Source of the DNA: a virus
Virus record (IMG/VR): IMGVR_UViG_3300032284_000410
Coordinates: 1-22,441 of that record
Length of the DNA: 22,441 nucleotides
Reading direction: 5' to 3' (one strand)
Part shown: positions 14,452 through 20,142 of the stretch, piece after piece
How the letters are laid out: every line of letters starts with the position of its first letter
Numbering within the stretch: the stretch's first letter is position 1
Notes under the pieces: generated by a model
Told to the model about the DNA's origin: nothing
The model's database searches: none
The model's input: the letters and a program-made list of their open reading frames with translations, nothing else
Position numbers and translations under genes: made by a program

Positions 14452-15111
14452 TTAAGTCCAAAGATGTTGCCTAACTTTCATTAGCTTACATAACATCTTC
14501 GTGTCTTCTTCGTAATACATCTCTTCGAGTCTGGTTCCTTGTCGGAGAGCCTTGGAGACTTTTTTATGCATCGGAGCGCGAACAAATGAATATTCGTTAG
14601 TTTCTTTATTATAAACTTTCTCGAATAACGAACCTTCCGGTTGATGAGAAGAACATGCGCGATAATACTTCTCGTATGGATCCGGCCGAGCAGGACGGAC
14701 CTCCGTCCACCAAGTATATATATCCAACACCTTCTTTGCTAATTCTGTTTGGTTGGAAACAAAAGATTCTTCGATTTCCCAACGAAGATATTCTTCGATT
14801 TCCCAACGAAGATAATCTAATCCTAGTTGTTTCGATCTGAACCTCTTGAATGGTCGTTGCCACCAGGGAAATGGGTGAGAGCTTTCTTTGGTACAAATAT
14901 AGTTCATCCACGCCTTGTCGCACTCAACAAAGTCTACAAGCAAAGTAAAGTTTGCGTGCAATATTACTTCATCCGCATCATGATACCCAGGAGTAAGACC
15001 AGTGCGTACGATGTGATGTTTGTTTGTCGTGCGATGAAGGAACTTCCATTTGATTCGGTTAGACCAGTCTAGTGTAAGTTCTTTGATATCATATAGCTTT
15101 TCAATAATCAT
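14452..15111 (-). CDS. Unknown protein with 8-residue tandem duplication
   Basis: The ATG at 15111 gives 219 residues, starting MIIEKLYDIKELTLDWSNRIKWKFLHRTT. The upstream extension in this frame runs through a hairpin and is unlikely to be translated. It is rich in Trp, Glu and Arg, with no signal peptide or membrane segment. Motifs include GLTPGYHDADEVILHANFTLLVDFVE, WMNYICTK and PFPWWQRPFKRFRSKQLGLDYLRWEIEE, which look like conserved phage hypothetical protein text, but I cannot name a family. YLRWEIEE occurs twice in tandem (14766-14813). It lies 28 bases after the Hsp20 stop in the same unit. Confidence 0.7.
   Translation of the reverse strand: MIIEKLYDIKELTLDWSNRIKWKFLHRTTNKHHIVRTGLTPGYHDADEVILHANFTLLVDFVECDKAWMNYICTKESSHPFPWWQRPFKRFRSKQLGLDYLRWEIEEYLRWEIEESFVSNQTELAKKVLDIYTWWTEVRPARPDPYEKYYRACSSHQPEGSLFEKVYNKETNEYSFVRAPMHKKVSKALRQGTRLEEMYYEEDTKMLCKLMKVRQHLWT
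14766..14813 (-). repeat. 24-bp perfect tandem duplication in the 219-residue gene
   Basis: Bases 14766-14789 and 14790-14813 are identical and in frame, duplicating eight codons (YLRWEIEE). Identity at every silent position points to a recent event. Confidence 0.95.
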
Positions 15112-15118
15112 ATATGAC

Positions 15119-15134
15119 GGGGGATTTCTCCCCC
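15119..15134 (-). other. Intergenic hairpin with GAAA tetraloop
   Basis: On the minus-strand RNA GGGGGA-GAAA-TCCCCC forms a six-base-pair stem with a GNRA loop, between the Hsp20 stop (15140) and the next ATG (15111). No U-run follows, so it looks like an mRNA stability or processing element rather than an intrinsic terminator. The 219-residue gene's ribosome-binding region lies just beyond it. Confidence 0.6.
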
Positions 15135-15139
15135 GCTCC

Positions 15140-15619
15140 TTACGTTGTTTTGATTTCAAACTTCTTTGGCTTCTTACTCTCAGGAAGAACTAGCTGTAGA
15201 CTAATGTCTAACATTCCGTTCTTGTAGCCGACGGTCTTTACTTCGACATATTCGCCGATTGTGACTACACGAGTAAACGATCGCTCAGCAATACCCTTAT
15301 GAGAATAAACGAACCCAAACGGAAGTTCCTTTGCTTTCATCTCACCCTTTACAATTAGTTTGCTATCCTTTACGGTAACATCTAAGTCTTCTGGCGAGAA
15401 TCCAGCAACGGCCATAGAAAGATTAAACTCGGTGGAGTCATCGTTCTTGGTAATGTTATATGGAGGGAAAGAACCGGACGCCTTGGCTTGTTCGTTCCAA
15501 TAAGCGGCGATTGTTCCAGTTGTGGTAGGAAAGTAGTCCCAGATAGTATTCGTATCCCAAAAGGGAGACTGAACACTAGTAGTATTTCCAGTTGTTGTTA
15601 CAATAGTTTTGTTGCTCAT
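15140..15619 (-). CDS. Small heat shock protein, Hsp20 family
   Basis: A 159-residue alpha-crystallin-type chaperone. The core runs from about residue 48: SFPPYNITKNDDSTEFNLSMAVAGFSPEDLDVTVKDSKLIVKGE, then HKGIAERSFTRVVTIGEYVEV, GMLDISLQLVLPE and KKPKKFEIKTT. The AxxGF, ERSFxR and GxLxI signatures are all present. Hsp20 genes are frequent in aquatic T4-like phages, where a role in scaffolding or folding late virion proteins has been suggested. AGGAG is at proper spacing to the ATG. A T4 late box and a UUCG hairpin precede it, giving a leader of about 50 bases, so late expression is likely. Confidence 0.92.
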   Translation of the reverse strand: MSNKTIVTTTGNTTSVQSPFWDTNTIWDYFPTTTGTIAAYWNEQAKASGSFPPYNITKNDDSTEFNLSMAVAGFSPEDLDVTVKDSKLIVKGEMKAKELPFGFVYSHKGIAERSFTRVVTIGEYVEVKTVGYKNGMLDISLQLVLPESKKPKKFEIKTT

Positions 15620-15642
15620 ATTTTCTCCTATTAAGCGAGTAT

Positions 15643-15675
15643 AATTCAGGAATCCCCGAAGGCGATTCCTGAATT
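15643..15675 (-). other. Long UUCG-tetraloop hairpin upstream of Hsp20
   Basis: On the minus-strand RNA AATTCAGGAATC pairs with GATTCCTGAATT. Inside, CC-UUCG-GG closes the loop, with a single bulged G. This is a 14-base-pair stem with the very stable C(UUCG)G tetraloop common in T4-like phages. There is no U-run after it (ATACTCGC follows). It may end upstream transcripts inefficiently or protect or process mRNA ends. Confidence 0.75.
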
Positions 15676-15682
15676 ATTTATA
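15675..15682 (-). promoter_or_regulatory. T4-type late promoter of Hsp20
   Basis: A perfect TATAAATA on the minus strand (15682 to 15675). The predicted +1 is near 15669, inside the upstream arm of the UUCG hairpin, so late transcripts would start within the hairpin sequence while read-through transcripts carry the full stem. Confidence 0.7.
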
Positions 15683-15689
15683 TAACAAA

Positions 15690-16112
15690 TTACTGATTCC
15701 CTGCGCTGCTAGCTGCATCCAGCGTTTCGTTGGGTCTGCCGCCAGTACCACTTACGGTGATGGATCTGGCATTGACTCTGTTAGAACCATTTTTTGCGAC
15801 CCAACCATCCACGTCGATTTGAGTCCCAATCTTTAGGGTGTCTCTGCGCCAACCTCCAGCTTGTAACCCATGAGGCGGACCGAGTTCCGCTCCCCAGTTA
15901 GTGATCTTGCCAGTAGAGTCTTTAGAGTTGAAATAGATCCAGACATGTGGATTGGTCCACTCTACCTTAGTCACTGTGCCATGTAGTTGAAGAGGCTTGT
16001 TGCGATCAAACTCGGCCGCGAAGGAGTGGTGTGCCTTCGCCGAAATTGCGAACAACATCACCAAGATAGCAGTCAGAATCGCTGAATAAATTAAATGTTT
16101 AAATCGTTCCAA
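15690..16112 (-). CDS. Secreted DUF6152-like protein
   Basis: A 140-residue protein from TTG 16112, chosen because AAGGAG (16125 to 16120) is seven bases upstream and the product then has a signal peptide, MERFKHLIYSAILTAILV followed by MLFAISAKA, before HHSFAAEFD. The mature domain (HHSFAAEFDRNKPLQLHGTV; KVEWTNPHVWIYF; NWGAELGPPHGLQAGGWRRD; IDVDGWVAKNGSNRVNARSI) matches DUF6152, small periplasmic OB-like proteins abundant in Acidobacteria and Proteobacteria. Function is unknown. Base composition in three 60-base lines I counted is 45-60% GC, against about 40% in a neighbouring line, consistent with recent transfer from a host. It lies 11 bases after a 71-residue gene in the same unit. Confidence 0.8.
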   Translation of the reverse strand: MERFKHLIYSAILTAILVMLFAISAKAHHSFAAEFDRNKPLQLHGTVTKVEWTNPHVWIYFNSKDSTGKITNWGAELGPPHGLQAGGWRRDTLKIGTQIDVDGWVAKNGSNRVNARSITVSGTGGRPNETLDAASSAGNQ

Positions 16113-16123
16113 TGTGTATCTCC

Positions 16124-16339
16124 TTATACATAAAACTTCATAAACTTCTTTGCTGTATTGATAATATCTTTCTCGGACGGATACGGAGGGAACACGGGAT
16201 ATTCTACTGTTAGGTTGCGATCGCATGCCGATTGATAATCAAAAGTCAACCTATCGCATTCTGCGTGCCATTTCCCAATTATATAATCCTTGGCGCAATC
16301 CAATATCGTCTGTTGCACTTCAAACTCAAACAATTCCAT
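16124..16339 (-). CDS. Small unknown protein
   Basis: A 71-residue protein starting MELFEFEVQQTILDCAKDYI, with AGGAG at normal spacing before the ATG. The sequence is acidic and aromatic with two cysteines (ILDC, SACD) and ends AKKFMKFYV. It has no signal peptide or membrane segment, and I do not recognise it. It is the first gene after a strong terminator and has a TATAAT-type promoter of its own. Its stop codon overlaps the ribosome-binding site of the secreted DUF6152 gene, so the two are probably co-expressed. Confidence 0.65.
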   Translation of the reverse strand: MELFEFEVQQTILDCAKDYIIGKWHAECDRLTFDYQSACDRNLTVEYPVFPPYPSEKDIINTAKKFMKFYV

Positions 16340-16359
16340 AATTTTCTCCTTCAGTATTT

Positions 16360-16388
16360 ATTATACTATACTTTTATCAAAAGGGCAA
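16360..16388 (-). promoter_or_regulatory. Sigma70-type promoter of the 71-residue gene unit
   Basis: TTGCCC (16388 to 16383), 17-base spacer, TATAAT (16365 to 16360). The predicted +1 is 16353 with a 14-base leader that contains AGGAG. It directly follows the terminator at 16390-16418. An overlapping AATAAATA could also act as a late box. Confidence 0.65.
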
Positions 16389-16389
16389 T

Positions 16390-16418
16390 AAAAAAGAGGA
16401 GCCATTTCTGGCTCCTCT
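16390..16418 (-). terminator. Rho-independent terminator of the virion protein gene
   Basis: On the minus strand AGAGGAGCC, a six-base loop and GGCTCCTCT form a nine-base-pair perfect stem followed directly by a U-run. It begins 22 bases after the stop of the 339-residue gene. Confidence 0.9.
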
Positions 16419-16440
16419 AAGTTCGACACTAAGTTTAATA

Positions 16441-17460
16441 TTAGGAATCTGGGAAGATAGTATCTTCCGCGTCGCCCATTGTTGCCTGAGAAGCATCGCC
16501 CAGAACGACAAGCGTTTCGGCTGTCTTTCTATTGAAACGACCACCCATTGCTGAAGTAGCACCAACAGCAGTAATACCTTGTAGGTAAACTCCATATCCA
16601 ACACTATCAGCAGTTAGATTAACTAATATTGGAGAAGTAGCACCAGTCTGCGCACCGACTAGAGTTGTATACAACTGAACACCAGTCGCGCCGGTTGGCT
16701 TGGCATAATATGTTGTATTGTAGGTCAAACCAATTGCACCAGTAGCACCAGAAGCACCCTTGTATACTAGTCTGTCGCCTGTGTTTAAGTTATGGTTGGT
16801 CGTGAATGTGATAGCTTCTGAAGAAGTATTAACACTAGTGTTGGTGTTAAATACTAACTTTGGTGGAGCGCCGAACGTAGCATATGGAGCAACTGTAGTG
16901 TAAGATCCGCCCGCGTTGATTGTTACACCAGTAACAGCGCCGCTGGCGACTACAGCAACACCAGACGCTCCGCCTGTACCAGAGAACGACACAGTAGGAA
17001 CGCTAGTGCCATACGCGGAACCAGGTTCTAGAATATCGATAGAAGTAACATATCCAGATCCTTGCTTTACTCTAACCCAACCAGCATGTTGTGGGTGAAC
17101 GCCGTGAGTTCTTGCAAGGGATTCTTCCACTTCGTCTACACCATAAATGTCGGAACGACCCCCAATCGAAGACGGGTCCGTAATAAACTTAACATACTTC
17201 GGCTTTTGCTGGAAGTAAATGGTCTGAGCAGATTGCGCAGTAATTCCAGTTGCTCCACCAAATTCGGCGGTGAATACAGTCATCCCAGTAGAACCAGAGA
17301 TTGACTTGATTACATACTCAGCAGAACCTACAACTACTGAGTCGCCTACTTTAACAGAAGTAGGAAATCCTGTTGCACCAGTCACACCAATAACACCCGT
17401 GTTGCTGATGTTATATTGCCCTGATACTGAAATCTTATCTTTATTACCTATGATTGACAT
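16441..17460 (-). CDS. Virion structural protein with Gly/Thr-rich repeats
   Basis: A 339-residue protein starting MSIIGNKDKISVSGQYNISN. It is rich in Gly, Ala, Thr, Ser and Val, with many GATG-type turns (GVTGATGFP, GASGATGAIG) and strand-forming repeats such as GYVTSIDILEPGSAYG and YTTVAPYATFG. The central HAGWVRVKQGSG and the C-terminal GGRFNRKTAETLVVLGD...DDTIFPDS layout resembles structural or decoration proteins of cyanophage-type T4-like viruses (from memory). It has its own T4 late box, two leader hairpins, an AAGGA site and a strong terminator, so it is an independent late gene set inside an otherwise early strand, expected to be abundant. It could be a head decoration protein or a fibre component. 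Confidence 0.75.
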   Translation of the reverse strand: MSIIGNKDKISVSGQYNISNTGVIGVTGATGFPTSVKVGDSVVVGSAEYVIKSISGSTGMTVFTAEFGGATGITAQSAQTIYFQQKPKYVKFITDPSSIGGRSDIYGVDEVEESLARTHGVHPQHAGWVRVKQGSGYVTSIDILEPGSAYGTSVPTVSFSGTGGASGVAVVASGAVTGVTINAGGSYTTVAPYATFGAPPKLVFNTNTSVNTSSEAITFTTNHNLNTGDRLVYKGASGATGAIGLTYNTTYYAKPTGATGVQLYTTLVGAQTGATSPILVNLTADSVGYGVYLQGITAVGATSAMGGRFNRKTAETLVVLGDASQATMGDAEDTIFPDS

Positions 17461-17470
17461 TGAGAAATCG

Positions 17471-17513
17471 TCCTTTCGGAATAGGTCTACCTATTCACCC
17501 TCTGTAGGGTTCA
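17471..17513 (-). other. Double-hairpin 5' leader of the virion protein mRNA
   Basis: Downstream of the predicted +1 (17513), ACCCT/AGGGT (17497-17510, four-base loop) and GAATAGG/CCTATTC (17479-17496, four-base loop) form two consecutive stems immediately before the AAGGA site (17475 to 17471). They may protect the 5' end of this mRNA. Confidence 0.6.
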
Positions 17514-17518
17514 GGAAG

Positions 17519-17526
17519 TATTTATA
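17519..17526 (-). promoter_or_regulatory. T4-type late promoter of the virion protein
   Basis: A perfect TATAAATA (17526 to 17519, minus strand), with predicted +1 near 17513, giving a leader of about 53 bases. Confidence 0.75.
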
Positions 17527-17530
17527 TAAA

Positions 17531-17932
17531 TCAAAAAGTCAATAATCGAGCAACCCAATCAAATTTCTTATATCCATATGAGGTCAAACAGATCTCTACG
17601 TCTTCTGCCAACGTAGGGGGCCAGTATTCTGTGGGAACAGATCGAATTCCTGTTTCCCATGCTTGTTTCTCTGTATGGCGATCTCTGCCTTTGTCTCTCC
17701 ATTCTACCACATGACCATATTCGTGGATCAACAGAGAAGTCAACGTATCGTAGTTCTTATCGGCAGGGTCTTTATACAGCATAATGTATCCATCCGACCC
17801 AGCCGTTCCATTGATAATTCGATCTTTCTCTGGAGTCTTGGCGTAGGAGTAATACGTCGTGTCGACTTCAACTTCAACATCGTCTGCGATGATGAACTTC
17901 TTTAGGTCTTCGAACCTCTGTCGAGAAGTCAT
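17531..17932 (-). CDS. Zincin-like metallopeptidase-fold protein
   Basis: A 133-residue protein with the zinc-binding helix LLIHEYGHVVEWRD (H70, E71, H74), the HEXXH signature of zincin metallopeptidases. The downstream acidic residues in HTEKQAWETG (E88 or E93) are good candidates for the third zinc ligand. The N-terminal part contains strands (VEVEVDTTYYSY, DGYIMLYKD) as in minimal zincins. The ATG overlaps the dUTPase stop as TAATG, so expression is coupled to dUTPase. Substrate is unknown: host regulator cleavage, prohead or virion processing and counter-defence are all possible. No signal peptide is present, so it acts in the cytoplasm. Confidence 0.75.
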   Translation of the reverse strand: MTSRQRFEDLKKFIIADDVEVEVDTTYYSYAKTPEKDRIINGTAGSDGYIMLYKDPADKNYDTLTSLLIHEYGHVVEWRDKGRDRHTEKQAWETGIRSVPTEYWPPTLAEDVEICLTSYGYKKFDWVARLLTF

Positions 17933-18438
17933 TATCTTCCGGTTGACCCAAACCCGCCAGTTCTATCCGATTTCCAAATCGGTTTAATCTTGGTTTCGTC
18001 GAGCGAATATTGTAAGCTGGTTACTACTTCTGCTTGACAGACGCGCTGGTTATGATCAATAGAAGCAGTCTCTCCTGACAGATTTCGAATAACCATGAAC
18101 ACAGGATCAACATAATCCGAGTCCACTACACCCTCATTATTAGCCAGATCTAATCCCTTCTTGATCATCGACGATCGCACGTGTAATCGAACGGAGTACC
18201 CCAGAGGAATATTCAGAATCAACCCTGTAGGAATCATTGCGCGTTCCCAGGGATTAATGATCAGAGTAGGAGTTCCTGTATTAACAGGGTTACGATGAAT
18301 GACATTGTTCATCTTGTCATAGATCTTTACTGGGATATTAAGAGGAAGGTAGGCAGAAAGATCAAAGCAAGCCGAGTCTTTAGTAGCGAAGGCAGGAGAA
18401 GCTACATCATCATAAATCTTATAATATTGTAAATACAT
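17932..18438 (-). CDS. dut: Trimeric-type dUTPase
   Basis: A 168-residue enzyme converting dUTP to dUMP and pyrophosphate, which keeps uracil out of phage DNA and feeds dTMP synthesis. All five motifs of the trimeric family are visible: ACFDLSAYLPL (motif I), VRSSMIKKGL (II), NNEGVVDSDYVDP with catalytic-type D106 (III), QRVCQAEVV (IV) and RTGGFGSTG (V). The ATG at 18438 is chosen over the TTG 15 bases upstream because GAGG is correctly spaced. T4 itself uses the unrelated gp56. An insertion of about 25 residues (KMNNVIHRNPVNTGTPTLI) separates motifs I and II. A stop-start overlap links it to the zinc peptidase. Confidence 0.93.
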   Translation of the reverse strand: MYLQYYKIYDDVASPAFATKDSACFDLSAYLPLNIPVKIYDKMNNVIHRNPVNTGTPTLIINPWERAMIPTGLILNIPLGYSVRLHVRSSMIKKGLDLANNEGVVDSDYVDPVFMVIRNLSGETASIDHNQRVCQAEVVTSLQYSLDETKIKPIWKSDRTGGFGSTGR

Positions 18439-18459
18439 TAATACCTCAATCAAATAAGT

Positions 18460-18479
18460 GGAGGGGAATATTCCCCTCC
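18460..18479. other. 20-bp palindrome forming the 5' end hairpin of the dUTPase mRNA
   Basis: GGAGGGGAATATTCCCCTCC is perfectly self-complementary. The promoter at 18484-18512 predicts +1 at 18477, so the transcript begins AGGGGAATATTCCCCT, a hairpin at the extreme 5' end. On the plus strand it is followed by TTTT and could also stop antisense transcription. Confidence 0.7.
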
Positions 18480-18483
18480 TTTT

Positions 18484-18512
18484 ATTATACCGTATCTGTT
18501 TCCTGAAGTAAA
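18484..18512 (-). promoter_or_regulatory. Sigma70-type promoter of dUTPase-peptidase unit
   Basis: TTTACT (18512 to 18507), 17-base spacer, TATAAT (18489 to 18484). The -35 box and spacer lie within the C-terminal codons of the upstream 93-residue gene. The leader is about 39 bases and includes a hairpin and GAGG. Confidence 0.75.
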
Positions 18513-18766
18513 GGTTTTGGTTGAGGTTTATTTTCTGGGATGTTAGAATCCTGATACTGTGTAGGAGTTACTCTACCTTTCAGAATTCCGACCAATGCTC
18601 CTAGAACAAAGTATAACTGTTCGGTGGCGCCATCAAATTTCAAAATCACGAATACCCCACAAATAATCACAAGCCATAACAGAACCATAATGTTGCCACC
18701 CTCAGAAGCTATACCGTCCAAGAAGATTTTCCACCAACTTGAGTTGCTTCTAACGATGACTCTCAT
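18485..18766 (-). CDS. Small membrane protein, holin-like topology
   Basis: A 93-residue protein with an N-terminal cytoplasmic or amphipathic part (MRVIVRSNSSWWKIFLDGIA), a strong membrane segment GGNIMVLLWLVIICGVFVILKF and a weaker second one EQLYFVLGALVGILKG. A Pro/Gln-rich polar tail of about 28 residues follows. Small size, two membrane segments and a charged tail fit a class II holin, but holins cannot be identified by sequence alone and the endolysin is almost 5 kb away. The ATG comes one base after the stop of the 120-residue gene, indicating translational coupling. Confidence 0.65.
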   Translation of the reverse strand: MRVIVRSNSSWWKIFLDGIASEGGNIMVLLWLVIICGVFVILKFDGATEQLYFVLGALVGILKGRVTPTQYQDSNIPENKPQPKPLLQETDTV

Positions 18767-18767
18767 A

Positions 18768-19130
18768 TTAGCTCGGCAGTAGTTCTTCTTGAATTTTGGC
18801 GTATGCCAATTCGACAGCGGTGTTTAGCAAATAATCCGACGGTGTGTCGCCTTTAGGCAGAGTCGCCAACAGAGCCTGTTTCGCGAGATCTCGGAGAGCA
18901 ACCTTTACATTTGTTCCTGGAATAAACAGCCCTCTCATACCAAATCTATCATATGCTTCCAATATGGCATCGTCTGTTTTATTCGGAGTTAACTTGATAA
19001 TTGTTCTAACAATAGGATCGGCCTTGGCTACATATGGAGCGGCCTTCTCGATTACATGAACCAAATCATCCGCGCCCTTCTTAGAAAACAATCTCAAAAA
19101 CCCTTGTCTAATTTTATTTAACAAATTCAT
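18768..19130 (-). CDS. Unknown 120-residue protein
   Basis: A helical, basic-to-neutral protein starting MNLLNKIRQGFLRLFSKKGADDLVHVIEKAAPYVAKAD. AAGGAG precedes the ATG at proper spacing. The first 16 residues form an amphipathic basic helix that could bind membrane or nucleic acid. The rest (IVRTIIKLTPNKTDDAILEAYDRFGMRGLF, TPSDYLLNTAVELAYAKIQEELL) is predicted all-alpha. I recognise no family. It sits between two membrane-associated proteins with gaps of one and nine bases, so the three probably work together. Confidence 0.65.
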   Translation of the reverse strand: MNLLNKIRQGFLRLFSKKGADDLVHVIEKAAPYVAKADPIVRTIIKLTPNKTDDAILEAYDRFGMRGLFIPGTNVKVALRDLAKQALLATLPKGDTPSDYLLNTAVELAYAKIQEELLPS

Positions 19131-19139
19131 AACTTCTCC

Positions 19140-19871
19140 TTATGGTCTTTTTGCTGTAAAATATAACAATCCCCCGCTGATACCATAAGACAATACTCTA
19201 TCGTACCAATGCGGTGTTGTAATCTTTTGAATATGTTCTGACGTCTTAGCAATGTTATCTGCTATGATTGGCATGTTCTTTGCTACCGACGCAGAAACAT
19301 TAGTGGAATCTTCTACAAGTTTAGGAATGCTAGCATTGACGATTCTAAACGTCGAAGATCCGTCTCGCATTACGTTTCTGGTATCTATCAACAAATCAGA
19401 TGTCATGTTCTGCCAACATAATTCGTTGTTCTCGCAGTCGGTTTGCTCGTCGAATCGAGAAGCGACTAGTCTAACATCAGATGGGATCGTGGAATATTCT
19501 TTGGCAAGAACAGAATATTCCTTAGCCAAAGACGCAACAGTATTGTTTGTTGTTGTTAGTTGATCATTGAGATCGACATGAATAGCATCGACCTTAGTGA
19601 ACAATTGATTCTGAGTCGAATCAATTCGCTTAAACGTACCAGATTGAATAGAAGCAATTCGTTTGTCTAACTTCAACACTGTTCCGTTTAGAAATTGAAA
19701 TGTGTCTGTGCGAAGAGCCGCAACTTCAGATAAGGTTTGTTGGCTGGTGCCTTGAGTAATCTTCAGGGCTTCGTCGCTCTTAGTTTTGATATATTGAGAG
19801 GTGTCATACACAACCCAAACAATTGTACAAAGAGCAATTAATTTTATTGCATCGAGGATCTTATAGTACAT
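19140..19871 (-). CDS. Membrane-anchored coiled-coil protein
   Basis: A 243-residue protein with one N-terminal membrane segment (ILDAIKLIALCTIVWVVYDT, about 5-24) and a long heptad-rich region (about 30-215) of Thr/Ser/Leu/Val with a tandem SLAKEYSVLAKEYS pair. A short pair of cysteines (TDCENNELC) and a hydrophobic C-terminal stretch (YGISGGLLYFTAKRP) follow. The topology suggests it projects into the periplasm as a rod, like an i-spanin or an exclusion protein, though neither is shown. The ATG lies 28 bases inside the end of the thioredoxin-like gene, implying coupling. The pair of near-identical repeats in DNA indicates an older duplication. Confidence 0.65.
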   Translation of the reverse strand: MYYKILDAIKLIALCTIVWVVYDTSQYIKTKSDEALKITQGTSQQTLSEVAALRTDTFQFLNGTVLKLDKRIASIQSGTFKRIDSTQNQLFTKVDAIHVDLNDQLTTTNNTVASLAKEYSVLAKEYSTIPSDVRLVASRFDEQTDCENNELCWQNMTSDLLIDTRNVMRDGSSTFRIVNASIPKLVEDSTNVSASVAKNMPIIADNIAKTSEHIQKITTPHWYDRVLSYGISGGLLYFTAKRP

Positions 19872-20131
19872 ATTAAATCATCCAGTTGATTGGTCTTATA
19901 TGTATTTAGTATCTCCCCGTCTTTGAAGTGATACACAATCGGAGAAACTCGGATATTGAACTTAGCTGCTAGATCTCTTTGAGTCTCGATATCTACTCTG
20001 TGGATGGGATTCGGATACCATTTGATCTTGTTCATGATCTGTGGAACCTTCGGAGAATTCGCAGAACAGAAAATCACCAGCGATTCTCCTGAAGAAGTTT
20101 CGCTGGTGAAGTTTTCTGAAGTCAGGGTCAT
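19844..20131 (-). CDS. Thioredoxin-fold protein lacking the CXXC pair
   Basis: A 95-residue protein with the thioredoxin order: strand SLVIFCSANSPKVPQIMNKI, a helix, HRVDIETQRDLAAKFNIRVSPIVYHFKDGEILNTY containing the conserved cis-proline (VSPIVYHF) and a terminal helix. The active site reads CSANS instead of CXXC, so only the first cysteine remains. It could act as a monothiol carrier or purely as a processivity or scaffold factor. No Shine-Dalgarno site is present. TAAATA ends six bases before the ATG, the same geometry as the gp48-like gene. It follows the large VWA gene by eight bases. Confidence 0.75.
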   Translation of the reverse strand: MTLTSENFTSETSSGESLVIFCSANSPKVPQIMNKIKWYPNPIHRVDIETQRDLAAKFNIRVSPIVYHFKDGEILNTYKTNQLDDLICTIRSSMQ

Positions 20132-20136
20132 ACTAC

Positions 20137-20142
20137 TATTTA
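20137..20142 (-). promoter_or_regulatory. Degenerate late-type box before the thioredoxin-like gene
   Basis: GCTAAATA matches TATAAATA at six of eight positions. TAAATAGTAGTATG here parallels TAAATAATAGTATG before the gp48-like gene, base for base except one. The box overlaps the upstream stop codon. The predicted +1 is the start codon. Confidence 0.35.

Noticed and set aside
15112-15159. Longer N-terminus for the 219-residue protein
   Set aside because: It would run through the GAAA-loop hairpin and overlap the Hsp20 end, with a low-complexity KQRKERGRNPP start.
18460-18480. Palindrome as a terminator for the minus-strand 93-residue gene
   Set aside because: On the minus strand no U-run follows it; only the plus strand has a short T-run and no plus-strand gene is here.
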